DNA of 64,000 nt from JBKQHQ01 sp052148715 (GCA_052148715.1 JBKQHQ010000091.1:1-64000); one strand, 5' to 3'; numbered from the stretch's first letter, positions 45,202 through 54,112 are shown. The notes: a model not told the origin generated them from the letters alone. Translations and numbers: made by a program.

Positions 45202-45363
45202 CTAACGCAATTGCGTCTGAACGGCTGTAAAAGTTGTACTTAACTTTGCGCCAATGCCATTGACCGCGCCGACGATTACAATAGAGAGGCCTGCGGCAAT
45301 GAGGCAATATTCGATAGCCGTGGCTCCTGATTGATCGCCAAAGAAACGCAAGAGGAAGCGCAT
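45202..45363 (-). CDS. Flp-type pilin with a cysteine in the Flp motif
   Basis: A 53-residue prepilin: MRFLLRFFGDQSG, then ATAIEYCLIAAGLSIVIVGA and a C-terminal hydrophilic part. Cleavage by the CpaA peptidase is expected at G-ATAIEY, and E5 of the mature form is kept. The usual glycine of ATAIEYGL is cysteine (TGC codon). It is a second pilin gene, separate from the one at 50789, and lies downstream of two TadE-like genes. The longer frame to 45567 is not pilin-like and is not used. Confidence 0.88.
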   Translation of the reverse strand: MRFLLRFFGDQSGATAIEYCLIAAGLSIVIVGAVNGIGAKLSTTFTAVQTQLR

Positions 45364-45523
45364 CAGCTGAAGCTCCCGCGGCTGCCGTAACTGAGTGCTT
45401 GATAGATTGACGCTTAGAGGCCCCCGGTTCCAATCAGCCCAAGTCAAGCATGCGGCGCCTGGGGTGACCGTCCCCAATCGCGCCGGAATAGTCACGTCGC
45501 CGGAGTGCTGAGAGAAGGTGATT

Positions 45524-46084
45524 TCAGCAATGGCAGCGGGTGACCGAGGTCGACATGCGTGGCGCATAGTACATCGAGCCCGAAAGCGTCAGCGTTCCGG
45601 TGATTACGTAGCCGAGATCAGGCGTGAAAGCATAGGTCGCCTCGCCTAAAATCACGGAAGTGTTCGCAACGTCAAGCGCGGCCGGCAACGTCACCACCTG
45701 TCCGACCGGCCGCGCCGTGCCGTTGAGCGTGTCGCTCCAGGCTACCGTGGCGTTTCCGTTCGCATCGATCGTGATCGACGAAACGACCACAGTGGCGTTG
45801 GCAACCGGATAGGGCGTCAGCACCGCCGACGAGGCAGCAAGAATATCGCTCATCTGCGCGTTGTTGATACTCGTCGACTGCGACACAAGGTTAGCAATTG
45901 TGGCGGCGGTGACCGAGACCTGTTGGCTGATAGCGATGCCCTCCGTGGTCTCCACGCTGCCAAGATAGAATCCAATCATCACCGGCAGCAGGATGGCGAA
46001 CTCCACCGCGGAAACCGCCCGCCGATCGCCGGCAAATCCGGCGAGCCGCGATCGCAGTGAGAGGATCAAGGTCCGAACCATCAT
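45524..46084 (-). CDS. TadE/TadG-like pseudopilin
   Basis: A 186-residue protein with an N-terminal TadE-like region: basic start, then RRAVSAVEFAILLPVMIGFYL (about 21-41), where the glutamate in a hydrophobic run is the pseudopilin hallmark. The rest is a Thr/Val/Ala-rich extracytoplasmic part ending TSVTRCHC with two cysteines. AAGGGG seven bases before ATG 46084 fixes the start. It probably forms or primes the Flp pilus with the next gene upstream. Confidence 0.8.
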   Translation of the reverse strand: MMVRTLILSLRSRLAGFAGDRRAVSAVEFAILLPVMIGFYLGSVETTEGIAISQQVSVTAATIANLVSQSTSINNAQMSDILAASSAVLTPYPVANATVVVSSITIDANGNATVAWSDTLNGTARPVGQVVTLPAALDVANTSVILGEATYAFTPDLGYVITGTLTLSGSMYYAPRMSTSVTRCHC

Positions 46085-46107
46085 GACATGGCCCCTTTTA
46101 TCACGGC

Positions 46108-46665
46108 CTAGTTGCCGTAAGGCTCGTTGCGAAACGCAGCGGTCGCTACGAGGAGACGGTTTCCGCCCACATTCGCCAGACCGGGCAGCGGGACGATGAT
46201 GGGCCACTGATAGAACAACTGCACCACGACGATATCGCCGGGGCCGCCTGGGTTGTAGTTCATAGTGTTGCTGTTGAAGGTTCCGTTCTGCACGGGATTC
46301 AGCATACTCACCGAGGCGAACGACCCGTAGGTCTGCACGTTCACATAGACGGAGCCGCAATTGAACAGGCTGGAGACATACGTGCAGACCTGCTGTTGGA
46401 ACTGCGCCGCTGTCAGCGCCTGCGTCTGGGCCTGGCCGGTCAGGATCTGACGCGCGGCTTCTGTTGCGGCCGTCTGAAGCGTCTGGCCGGCAAGCAACAC
46501 TATCCCGGCCTCCAAGATGGCGAAGGTCAGCCCGAGAAACGGCATGGCCACCAGCGCAAATTCGACGGCGGCGGCACCACCCTGTCGCCGCGCAAATCGG
46601 CCGACCGCGCTATTCGCCAGTTTCGGCCGGATGACCGCGGCAAACCTCTTCGCGATTCCTAGCAT
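46108..46665 (-). CDS. tadE: TadE-like pseudopilin
   Basis: A 185-residue protein. After a basic lead, QGGAAAVEFALVAMPFLGLT (about 29-48) is the TadE motif with the conserved glutamate in a membrane helix. The C-terminal domain has two cysteines (VCTYVSSLFNCG) that could form a disulfide. TadE pseudopilins are processed by the prepilin peptidase and needed for Flp pilus assembly. Start is uncertain: ATG 46665 or a GTG at 46701; neither has a clear ribosome site. 23 bases separate it from the next pseudopilin. Confidence 0.82.
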   Translation of the reverse strand: MLGIAKRFAAVIRPKLANSAVGRFARRQGGAAAVEFALVAMPFLGLTFAILEAGIVLLAGQTLQTAATEAARQILTGQAQTQALTAAQFQQQVCTYVSSLFNCGSVYVNVQTYGSFASVSMLNPVQNGTFNSNTMNYNPGGPGDIVVVQLFYQWPIIVPLPGLANVGGNRLLVATAAFRNEPYGN

Positions 46666-46831
46666 GGCTACAGCACGCAATGTCCGCCGGTGCCTTTCCA
46701 CCGTTGTCGAATTTCATAACAGAGCGGCGTTGTCGAATGGTTGCAGTCGTTGCAAACATGCGCCGGTACGGGATTCACATCTTGCTAACCACACCCGCAA
46801 CGAACAGGGCCGCGCGGCCGTCAAAGAGCCG

Positions 46832-47323
46832 TCAGCGCGTTGCGGTCGCGGCCACTGCCTCGGTATTGCGGACGCGGGTTTGCGCCAGAGTGCTTTCGAA
46901 AAACGGCTGCGCGTCGCCGAGCGTGATGCGGCGCTGGCATTGCGGCGCGCAGCTGTAGGTTTCCCGCTCGACGCCGCGATACACGACAACGACATTGCCG
47001 CTCGGTCCCTGCACGGCGACGTTCTTCTCCATCAGCACCGAGCCCGAGCGATCGAGCGCGATGACATTGGTCATGCCATAGCCTTTGCCGGTGATGACCA
47101 GCGTACCGCCTGGCTGCGCGGTAGCATCGGCGATCAACGGATTGCCGATCACCACGGTGGCGACGCGGTCCGGCAGCTTGGTGATCCGCGCTTCATCGAG
47201 CGTGATGACTAATGTCTCGGCCGCGCCGGCGGTGCTTATCATCAGGGCCGCCGCGATGACGATCACGATCCCTTGCGCCCAAAGCACGCCGCTTCGTTCG
47301 CTACGCCTGAGCGCTACCAACAT
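46832..47323 (-). CDS. Pilus assembly protein with a secretin-type N-domain only
   Basis: About 163 residues with a signal peptide or membrane anchor (GIVIVIAAALMISTAGAAET) followed by a T2SS/T3SS pilus N-domain (EARITKLPDRVATVVIGNPL and GGTLVITGKGYGMTNVIALD), the same domain as at the start of CpaC. There is no secretin barrel. It carries YSCAPQCQRRI near the end. It may be a periplasmic partner of the CpaC ring. GTG 47338 is an alternative start. Confidence 0.78.
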   Translation of the reverse strand: MLVALRRSERSGVLWAQGIVIVIAAALMISTAGAAETLVITLDEARITKLPDRVATVVIGNPLIADATAQPGGTLVITGKGYGMTNVIALDRSGSVLMEKNVAVQGPSGNVVVVYRGVERETYSCAPQCQRRITLGDAQPFFESTLAQTRVRNTEAVAATATR

Positions 47324-47361
47324 GAACTGCTTCCGCACGCTTGATACACACGCTTACACAG

Positions 47362-47395
47362 GTAACTTTCACTGCAAATTAGTGAAGGAAGTTAC
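47362..47395. repeat. Imperfect inverted repeat upstream of the pilus N-domain gene
   Basis: GTAACTTTCACT (47362-47373) pairs with AGTGAAGGAAGTTAC (47381-47395), leaving a three-base bulge and a seven-base loop. It lies between the desaturase-like gene and the start of the pilus N-domain gene, so it could be an operator or an end of the desaturase transcript. Confidence 0.4.
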
Positions 47396-47443
47396 AATGC
47401 CGGAGCGGGAGCCAGCCCCTGTCCACGTCGGAGGCAGGGCCTA

Positions 47444-48268
47444 TCATCCGCGGAACGGATAGAGGATTTGCGCTCCGAAACTCGTTGGCAACGGCTCGGC
47501 AACTCCGTACGCGTCCGGCAGTTCGTGCCGGGGCATGTAAAAGGTGCCGAATAGCAGGTCCCAGATCGGAAAGGTGCTGGCGAAGTTCTTCGACCCGCCG
47601 CGATCGATCGCCGTATGATGCCAGCGATGAAAGACTGGAGACGCGATCACGTAGCGGAGCGGACCTAGCGTCCAATTCAGATTGGCGTGCACGAACGCCG
47701 AATACACGACCGTGAACGTGCCGAGCATGATCATCACGTCCGGCGAGATTCCAACCAGCAGCAGAGCAACGTCGATTGCGACGGTGCCTAAAAACAGATT
47801 AGCGGGGTGGAAGCGAGCGGCCGAAATCCAATCGAGCTCTTCCGAGGAGTGATGGACCGCGTGATATTTCCATAACTGCGGACCATGAAAGGCGCGATGA
47901 TTCCAATATAGTAAAAAGTCCGACGCGATCAGATAAAAGGCCGCTTGCAGCCACAGCGGGAGCATCGCGAGCGGCCCGTGCCCGTTCTTGTAGAATTCGG
48001 CCACCCCTTCGGGTGTGGAAATGCCGAACAGCAATACAGCCCCAACCACCAAAAGGCCGATGCGCAGATAGCGCATGAACAACGGGATCAAGAACCAATA
48101 GCAGAGATCGGTAACCAACTCCCGCTTGCGCCACCAAGGCGCTCCGGGGTTGCAGGCGAAGAACGCTGAGAGAATTGCGAAACCGGCGCCGATGGCGATT
48201 GACACCGGCAGCATGTTCAGAATGCTTTCGCCACTCTCGTGCAAGACCCCAATCACGCGTTCAAACAT
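47444..48268 (-). CDS. Sterol desaturase-family membrane protein
   Basis: A 274-residue membrane protein with about five helices and the diiron histidine boxes HRAFH (near 125-129), HAVHHSSEELDW (near 137-148) and HRWHHT (near 213-218). The 'SSEELDW' form marks the common bacterial C4-type sterol desaturase-like group, whose substrates are mostly unknown lipids. It lies between pilus genes and an acyltransferase, with no sign of belonging to the pilus system. The 345 bases upstream (48269-48613) hold no supported gene. Confidence 0.87.
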   Translation of the reverse strand: MFERVIGVLHESGESILNMLPVSIAIGAGFAILSAFFACNPGAPWWRKRELVTDLCYWFLIPLFMRYLRIGLLVVGAVLLFGISTPEGVAEFYKNGHGPLAMLPLWLQAAFYLIASDFLLYWNHRAFHGPQLWKYHAVHHSSEELDWISAARFHPANLFLGTVAIDVALLLVGISPDVMIMLGTFTVVYSAFVHANLNWTLGPLRYVIASPVFHRWHHTAIDRGGSKNFASTFPIWDLLFGTFYMPRHELPDAYGVAEPLPTSFGAQILYPFRG

Positions 48269-48613
48269 GTCAGATACCTGCTATAGCCACGTGATTGTGC
48301 GCAACTCACTTTAAGGTCCGGTGAATGCGCCTGTGACCCCGGCGGCGGACGGCCCCGCCGACCTGCACGGAGAACATTGACGGTAAACTTGTGATCTTTA
48401 ACGCGGAAAAACCAGTGTCCCCTTTCGTAGAAATTGATCGCCTGCATCACGGCAATTATTTGTTAACCACGGGTGAATTATCCCTGGCGAAGCACCCCTC
48501 GAGCCAAACGTACTCACGCATCGCGGCGTCACTATTCGATGCCGCACTGACGAAGTGCTCGACGACCGCGTAAACGTCGCTCTTCTCCCAATATCGTCGC
48601 GGTAAATAGAACA
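48269..48613. other. Intergenic region without a supported gene
   Basis: Open frames here (48391-48573 plus, part of 48456-48737 minus) lack ribosome sites and protein-like sequence. No RNA or repeat recognised. It must contain the promoter of the desaturase-like gene and the end of the acyltransferase transcript. Confidence 0.35.
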
Positions 48614-49783
48614 TTAGACAACGCGAACAGGAGCCGTCGGGTGGTTCGCAAGCTGACGGCCAAGTTGAGTAAACGGCCTTTCGACCGCAAGATACATCAC
48701 GAACGCGAAGGCGACCGCTGCCGCAAACGTAAGCCACCAGGGCCAGCCGTATAGGGTCGTGCAGACGATGAGCGGCACGTGAAAAGCATAGAGGCTGTAG
48801 CCTGCACGCCCGATCGTCGATAGAGGATTACTGGCTCCGATCTTCGCTGTGTCGAGCAGACAGATCGTCGCGCCGACGCAGAGCGAAAAGACGAGCTTCC
48901 TGATTTCCGCGACAACCGGAGCATATTCCGTGCCCAACGAGAGGACCAGCGTTGTCACGGCCCAGAACAGCAAGAGGATGGCAAAGCGTCGGGTTGTCCA
49001 TGCGCGCACCCGCGGGTGGAGCAACGCCGCGCCGATCCACCAATAGGGCAGAAAGCCGTAGACGCTCGAGTTCTGCCACCAGTCGTAAAGCATCGGATGG
49101 CTGGGCGAAAGCGCTGCGACGGCGAGGCCGCAAATAAAGCAGCCGGCGCAAATTATCCAGACCCAATTCTCCCGTGCGCGCCAAATGAAGGCTGCGAAGA
49201 AACAAGCATAAAGGACATAGAGGACGATCTCGACCATGACGGTCAGAAGCGCGCCGTTGGCTTGCGCCGGACAAGTTGCCGATTCGAAAAAGGCGGGCGT
49301 CAGAGCTTGAATTGCCGTCATCTTGGTCAATAGACAATACGGATCAAGCTCCGTTATCGAGTGTATCGACCGCGTCAACGTCGGTGATACCGCGACATCG
49401 AAATGCAGTGTCACAATCGGAAACAGACATGCGAGCCAAAACACCGGCAAGATGCGCAGGCAGCGGCGCACGCCGAATTGATAGATGCCTTGGTACGGCA
49501 TTCGCAGACCATTACGGTGAATGCAATAACCGCTCAGCACAATGAAGCCGAGCACCGCTGGATGAAGCTCGTTGCTCGACCGTGTCATTTGATCAACGAC
49601 ATTTAGGAAATACTGCAGCGAGGCCGGGACGGCGTCGGCCCCTTGCAGTCTGACGGCCACCGGCATCAAGTGGAACAAAACGACCCACAGTGCGAAAACG
49701 GCACGTAGCGCGTCGATTCCGCCGGATCGGGTCAGGATCGTTGGCGACAACGCTAGGATGTCTGTGCGGTTGATAGCGAGCAT
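48614..49783 (-). CDS. Acyltransferase 3-family membrane protein
   Basis: A 389-residue integral membrane O-acyltransferase with about ten helices. The N-terminal 'GGIDALRAVFALWVVLFHLM' contains the family's active-site histidine; 'FIVLSGYCIHRN' and 'GVRRCLRILPVFWLACLF' are also typical. Members acetylate surface polysaccharides, lipids or glycans. Between the two tad arms it might modify a surface polymer. ATG 49783 (MLAINRTDI) is preferred; TTG 49810 adds nine residues. Confidence 0.87.
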   Translation of the reverse strand: MLAINRTDILALSPTILTRSGGIDALRAVFALWVVLFHLMPVAVRLQGADAVPASLQYFLNVVDQMTRSSNELHPAVLGFIVLSGYCIHRNGLRMPYQGIYQFGVRRCLRILPVFWLACLFPIVTLHFDVAVSPTLTRSIHSITELDPYCLLTKMTAIQALTPAFFESATCPAQANGALLTVMVEIVLYVLYACFFAAFIWRARENWVWIICAGCFICGLAVAALSPSHPMLYDWWQNSSVYGFLPYWWIGAALLHPRVRAWTTRRFAILLLFWAVTTLVLSLGTEYAPVVAEIRKLVFSLCVGATICLLDTAKIGASNPLSTIGRAGYSLYAFHVPLIVCTTLYGWPWWLTFAAAVAFAFVMYLAVERPFTQLGRQLANHPTAPVRVV

Positions 49784-50788
49784 GCCGCTATAGCACCACC
49801 ATCCGGACAATGGTGGTCGCCAACACTAGCGCGACCTGGTGCACGGCCGCGTACGGTTTCGCCGGACCGTGCCGGTCACCCGTGCCGATCAAGGGCATTC
49901 CAAACCCGGCACTATGAAGCCTTATGCGTCGCCCTCGGGGACCGATCGCGCGCCCCGCCCAACAGCGACCGATGCTGATGCTTGCCCCGCTGCCCGCAAG
50001 GTTGAGGCGCGGCCCAGGCATTACGGACGGACAGCGCTGAAATCGAAAGCCCATGTCGAGCGCTCCACGGTCGTCGTTGAGCGTACGAGCGGACTGTTTC
50101 AATTTGCCTACCGGCCTAACCCGCCATCGCCTCGGCGATTTGCCGCTTGGCGCAGTCGTCGACCACCCTGACCCCGCGATCGTCTTGGCCGAGCTCGTGT
50201 GGCAGTTGGGTTCCGACCTCCGCTTGCTAGGAACGACGCAAGTCGGAAACAACCGACTTGGGGGAATCTTGCCGAGGCAAACTCGTCCCCCCGTTGGTCC
50301 AAGCCTTTGAATTAGTATCAGCCAAATAGTTACTATCCGGATACAACGGAGTTTGGCCCGAGCACGCGGCCGTCGGATTTCAATATAACCCGCGCCAATA
50401 AACAACCGGCCATCGTATCCTTCAGCGTACTGCGGCAAGTCGTTGTTAACTACGGTTAAATCATCGCAATTTGCTCGCTTTTTCCTCGATCCCATTAACG
50501 CCACCTCAAGATACGGCGGATAACGTCCACTACGGTCCGAGATCGGCAAGCCACTCAAGCCGGCGGGGACCGGGGGCGACTGCACCCCGAATGCGGGAGC
50601 CGTCTTGCAGAGTGTCGTCACCTCGCGGCGTTCGACATCGGCTCGATTAGAAGAAGCTCGTTGCTGATTGAGCCGCCACGGCAACTGCGCTTCGAGAACC
50701 AACGTCGTCGGCGGCTCACAAGTACCCGTTCATTCGCTCCTGGGACGGGATCACTGCTTGGACCGGGAGCACCAAAGGGAGAACCTTG
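49784..50788. other. About 1 kb without a supported gene, upstream of the flp pilin
   Basis: Open frames on both strands (a 304-codon minus frame at 49788-50702 and plus frames at 49839-50171 and 50053-50310) show no recognised domain and no good ribosome site. Small hairpins are present: CAAGTCGG/CCGACTTG at 50239-50260 and GAGCCGCC/GGCGGCTC at 50670-50717. TTAAC and TTAA at 50446-50459 resemble CtrA half-sites with one base too few between them. It may be a long regulatory leader or a decayed gene. Confidence 0.4.
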
Positions 50789-50950
50789 ATGTCGAAGCTG
50801 ATGCGTTTTGTGCGTGATGAATCCGGCGCTACCGCGATTGAGTATGGTCTCATCGCTGCCGGCATCTCGGTGGCCATCATCGCCATCGTCAATACGATCG
50901 GTGGTACCCTCAACACGAAATTTACCTCGATCAACACGCAACTCCGCTAA
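50789..50950 (+). CDS. flp: Flp/PilA-type pilin
   Basis: A 53-residue prepilin: MSKLMRFVRDESG, then ATAIEYGLIAAGISVAIIAI and a short hydrophilic tail ending TQLR. The peptidase site G-ATAIEY and the mature E5 are intact. This is the major pilin by position at the head of the cpa genes and by its consensus motif. GGGAG lies about nine bases before ATG. A hairpin after the stop (50983-51003) may raise pilin mRNA over downstream genes. Confidence 0.93.
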   Translation: MSKLMRFVRDESGATAIEYGLIAAGISVAIIAIVNTIGGTLNTKFTSINTQLR

Positions 50951-50982
50951 AGAGGCGCGGGTTGCGACCCCAGGAGGGGCAT

Positions 50983-51003
50983 CCGCACCGTTTAGCGGTG
51001 CGG
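50983..51003. terminator. Hairpin between flp and cpaA
   Basis: CCGCACCG and CGGTGCGG form an 8-bp stem around TTTAG, with a further GGGGC/GCCCC extension. No T-run follows, so partial termination or protection of the pilin message is more likely than full termination. Confidence 0.5.
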
Positions 51004-51134
51004 GGCCCCTTCCCGGCGGTCAGCTTTGGGCCGGTTCTTGGCCGGCCGCCGCGACCTTCGCGCCACGAGACGGCCCGCGGTTTGCCGGCCTGCTCGGCGA
51101 GCCCGAGTGGGCTACCTTTGTTTGAGGTGGGTCG

Positions 51135-51641
51135 ATGCTGCTTGATGCGACGCGACTGCTGGTCTTTCCGGCCCTCATGGCGTTCGCGGCCTCAAGCGAT
51201 CTCCTGACCATGACGATCTCCAATCGCGTGTCCCTGCTTCTCGTCGCGGGCTTCATTGTGTTGGCGCTCGCTTGTGGGATGAGCCTTCACGAGGTCGGCT
51301 GGCATTTCGTCGCCGCCTTTTCGGTGCTGATCGTCACCTTCGGCTTTTTCACACAAGGGTGGATCGGGGGCGGCGACGCCAAGCTCGCGGCGGCGACTGC
51401 GTTGTGGCTCGGCTTCGACAACCTGCTCGACTATCTCACCTATGCATCACTCTTGGGCGGCGCGCTGACGCTCGGCCTGTTGCAGTTGCGCAAGCTGCCG
51501 CTGCCGGCAGTGATTGCCCGACAGGCTTGGGTGGAACGGCTGCACGATCAGGAAAGCGGGGTTCCCTACGGCATCGCGCTTGCCGCCGCAGCGCTCGTGG
51601 TCTATCCGCACACCAGCTGGCTAAAGACGCTGGCAATGTAA
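51135..51641 (+). CDS. cpaA: Prepilin peptidase CpaA/TadV
   Basis: A 168-residue membrane aspartyl protease that cleaves Flp prepilins and TadE-like pseudopilins. The two catalytic aspartates are D22 (AASSDLLTMTI) and D81 (GGGDAKLAA). It lacks the N-methylation domain of PilD, as is usual for CpaA. About five helices. Confidence 0.92.
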   Translation: MLLDATRLLVFPALMAFAASSDLLTMTISNRVSLLLVAGFIVLALACGMSLHEVGWHFVAAFSVLIVTFGFFTQGWIGGGDAKLAAATALWLGFDNLLDYLTYASLLGGALTLGLLQLRKLPLPAVIARQAWVERLHDQESGVPYGIALAAAALVVYPHTSWLKTLAM

Positions 51642-51806
51642 GTCTCGGCGTCGCGCACGCCGCTTTTTCCCCCACCAATCTTTTTCGCGCATAACCACCC
51701 GTTAACTCGGATTGGATACGTCTCCTTAACCATGCTTTGACCTTTAACTGGTGAAATCCCGTGTGGAAACCAGCTACGGGCCAAACGTCACGGGAAAGCG
51801 AAGCGT
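51642..51806. promoter_or_regulatory. cpaA-cpaB intergenic region with TTAAC sites
   Basis: Three TTAAC sites lie at 51702, 51726 (as TTAACCAT) and 51744. TTAACCAT and TTAA-N7-TTAA are CtrA-type elements in alphaproteobacteria. Spacings here do not match the full consensus, so only half-sites can be claimed. The region probably carries a separate promoter for cpaB onward. Confidence 0.35.
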
Positions 51807-52610
51807 ATGAAAGCCGCGCGTCTTGTCGTCCTCGGCATCGCCGTTGTCGCCGGCGGTGTTGCCGCATTGCTGGCGAGCGGCCCCGACAAAGGTCCACCGC
51901 CGCCGGCGCCTGAGCCCGTGGCCCAGATCGATTTGGTCGATGTCCTGGTTGCCAAAGCGGATATCGGCATCGGTCAAGGCCTGACCGCCGACCAATTGCA
52001 ATGGCAGGCATGGCCCGCCGCCACCGCCGGTCCGGCCTTCATTCGCAGGTCCGAAAGGCCGAACGCCATCGAACAGCTCTCCGGCTCGATGACCCGGACG
52101 CCGTTCGCGGCGGGCGAGCCGATCCGTGAGGCCAAGCTCGTCAAGGCCAACGGATCCGGCTTCATGGCCGCCATCCTGCCGGCGGGCATGCGGGCGATTT
52201 CGACCGAAATCAGCGCCGAGACAGGAGCCGGGGGCTTCATCCTTCCCAACGACCGGGTGGACGTCATCCTGTCGCAGCACGATCGCGTCGCCGAGAAGCG
52301 GGCCGGCATTGAGGTTCGCGTCAGCGATACCATTCTCAAGAACGTGAAAGTACTGGCGATCGATCAAACGGTCGAGGAGAAGAACGGCCAGAAAGTGGTG
52401 GTCGGCAAGACCGCGACGCTCGAGCTCACATCGCGTCAGGCCGAGACGCTCGCCAATGCACGGCAAGTCGGCACGCTGTCGCTCGCATTGCGCAGCCTGA
52501 CCGATGCCAACGCGCCCGCGGCCGACAGCGGCAACGACGATAAGCCCGACCGGCGCGGAGGGATCGACATGGTTCGGTACGGAGTCTCCACTAACGCAAC
52601 GCCGAAATAG
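51807..52610 (+). CDS. cpaB: Flp pilus assembly protein CpaB/RcpC
   Basis: A 267-residue inner-membrane/periplasmic protein. N-terminal helix (about 5-24), then a SAF-like domain ('VDVLVAKADIGIGQGLTADQLQWQAWP', about 44-70) and a C-terminal RcpC/CpaB domain ('AISTEISAETGAGGFILPNDRVDVILSQ', about 130-157). CpaB is thought to couple the secretin to the inner-membrane platform. A Pro-rich stretch (PPPPAPEP) follows the helix. It starts a close-packed run to tadC. Confidence 0.92.
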   Translation: MKAARLVVLGIAVVAGGVAALLASGPDKGPPPPAPEPVAQIDLVDVLVAKADIGIGQGLTADQLQWQAWPAATAGPAFIRRSERPNAIEQLSGSMTRTPFAAGEPIREAKLVKANGSGFMAAILPAGMRAISTEISAETGAGGFILPNDRVDVILSQHDRVAEKRAGIEVRVSDTILKNVKVLAIDQTVEEKNGQKVVVGKTATLELTSRQAETLANARQVGTLSLALRSLTDANAPAADSGNDDKPDRRGGIDMVRYGVSTNATPK

Positions 52611-52630
52611 GCCCGCGAAAGGAGCCCAAC

Positions 52631-54091
52631 ATGCGCCTCACCGCGCTTATCCGGACCGCATCGATCGCTGCTCTGCTGGCCGCAACGGCAAGCGGCCCGT
52701 TGAACACGGCCGCGGCAGGCGGCGGTCGGCCGCTCTCGGCCGCCAACGAGGCGCCTCCGGTGGTCATCGTCGCCGCCAGCGATACGACCTCCCAATTCGT
52801 CCCCCTCGGCGTCGGCAAATCGGTCGTGATCGATCTCCCGCGCGACATCAAGGACGTGCTGGTCGCCGATCCCAAGATCGCCAACGCCGTCGTCCGCTCG
52901 ACGCGCCGCGCCTATCTCATCGGAGTGGCACAGGGCCAGACCAATGTCTTCTTTTTCGACGCAGAGGGAAACCAGATCGCCGGCGTCGATATCGCGGTGA
53001 CGCGCGATCTCAACGGCGTACGCGCCGCGCTGCGGGCGCTCCTGCCCGACAGCGACATTCACATTGAAGGCGTTAACGACGGCGTCGTGCTGTCCGGAAG
53101 CGTGTCGAGCCCGGCCGAATCGCAGCAAGCCTATGACCTGGCGGTGCGCCTGGTCGGAGACCCCTTGAAGGTCGCCAATGCGATTAGCGTGCGCGGCCGT
53201 GACCAAGTGCTGCTCAAGGTCACCGTTGCGGAGGTGGAGCGCGACGTGATCAAGCAACTCGGCATCAATCTCAATGGTAACCTCAACCTGAGCACGTCGG
53301 TCCTCAATTTCAACAACAACAATCCGTTCTCCGCCTTTGGCTCTTCGTTGAGCGGCAGCAGCATTGCCGGCACATGGGCCGGGACCACCGCCACCTTGCA
53401 GGCCATGGATCGGGCCGGTGTCATTCACACCCTCGCCGAGCCGAGCCTGACAGCGATCTCCGGCGAGAGCGCGACCTTCGTGGCCGGCGGCGAGTTTCCG
53501 ATCCCGACCGGCCTGTCATGCGACACGACCAAGTCGCCACCGGTCTGTCAGCCGACAATCGGCTTCAAGAAATTCGGCGTCTCGATGACCTTCACCCCGG
53601 TGGTGCTGGCGGAAGGTCGCATCAGCCTGAAGGTTTTGACGGAGGTCTCGGACCTGACGAACGACAATGCCATCACGCTGCAGCTTCCAGGGGTGACCCA
53701 GCCGCTGACGATTCCTGCGATCCGCACGCGCCGCGCCGATGCCACTGTCGAGATCCCCTCGGGCGGCGCGCTGGCCCTGGCCGGGATGATTCAGGAGCAG
53801 ACCAAGCAGCAGATCAACGGGTTGCCCGGCCTCATGCAGCTGCCGGTGCTGGGCCCACTGTTTCGCAGCCGTGATTACATCAACCAGCAAACCGAATTGG
53901 TGGTGCTGGTGACGCCATACATCGTGCACCCCGTCGCGCGCAAGGATCTGTCGAAGCCGGACGACGGGTTTGCCGATGCAAGCGATCCCGCGACCCTGTT
54001 GCTCGGACGTCTGAACCGAATCTACGGCGTTGCGGGTCGCGACGAGTCAAAGGGCACCTATCACGGCAATTACGGGTTCATTCTCGATTGA
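52631..54091 (+). CDS. cpaC: Flp pilus secretin CpaC/RcpA
   Basis: A 486-residue outer-membrane secretin: signal peptide (to about 33), pilus N-domain with 'VPLGVGKSVVIDLPRDIKDV' (about 57-76), a BON-like stretch ('LPDSDIHIEGVNDGVVLSGSV') and the secretin domain (about 245-440) with 'GEFPIPTG' and 'ALAGMIQEQTKQQINGLPGL'. It forms the pilus exit channel. It starts 20 bases after cpaB with GAAAGGAG upstream. Confidence 0.94.
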   Translation: MRLTALIRTASIAALLAATASGPLNTAAAGGGRPLSAANEAPPVVIVAASDTTSQFVPLGVGKSVVIDLPRDIKDVLVADPKIANAVVRSTRRAYLIGVAQGQTNVFFFDAEGNQIAGVDIAVTRDLNGVRAALRALLPDSDIHIEGVNDGVVLSGSVSSPAESQQAYDLAVRLVGDPLKVANAISVRGRDQVLLKVTVAEVERDVIKQLGINLNGNLNLSTSVLNFNNNNPFSAFGSSLSGSSIAGTWAGTTATLQAMDRAGVIHTLAEPSLTAISGESATFVAGGEFPIPTGLSCDTTKSPPVCQPTIGFKKFGVSMTFTPVVLAEGRISLKVLTEVSDLTNDNAITLQLPGVTQPLTIPAIRTRRADATVEIPSGGALALAGMIQEQTKQQINGLPGLMQLPVLGPLFRSRDYINQQTELVVLVTPYIVHPVARKDLSKPDDGFADASDPATLLLGRLNRIYGVAGRDESKGTYHGNYGFILD

Positions 54092-54112
54092 GAACGCGGC
54101 GGGGAGACGGCG

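Noticed and set aside
48391..48573. 60-codon plus-strand frame between the desaturase-like and acyltransferase genes
   Set aside because: No ribosome site, no domain, and the composition is not protein-like.
49788..50702. 304-codon minus-strand frame before the flp pilin
   Set aside because: No domain, low-complexity composition and no ribosome site. It also overlaps non-coding hairpins.
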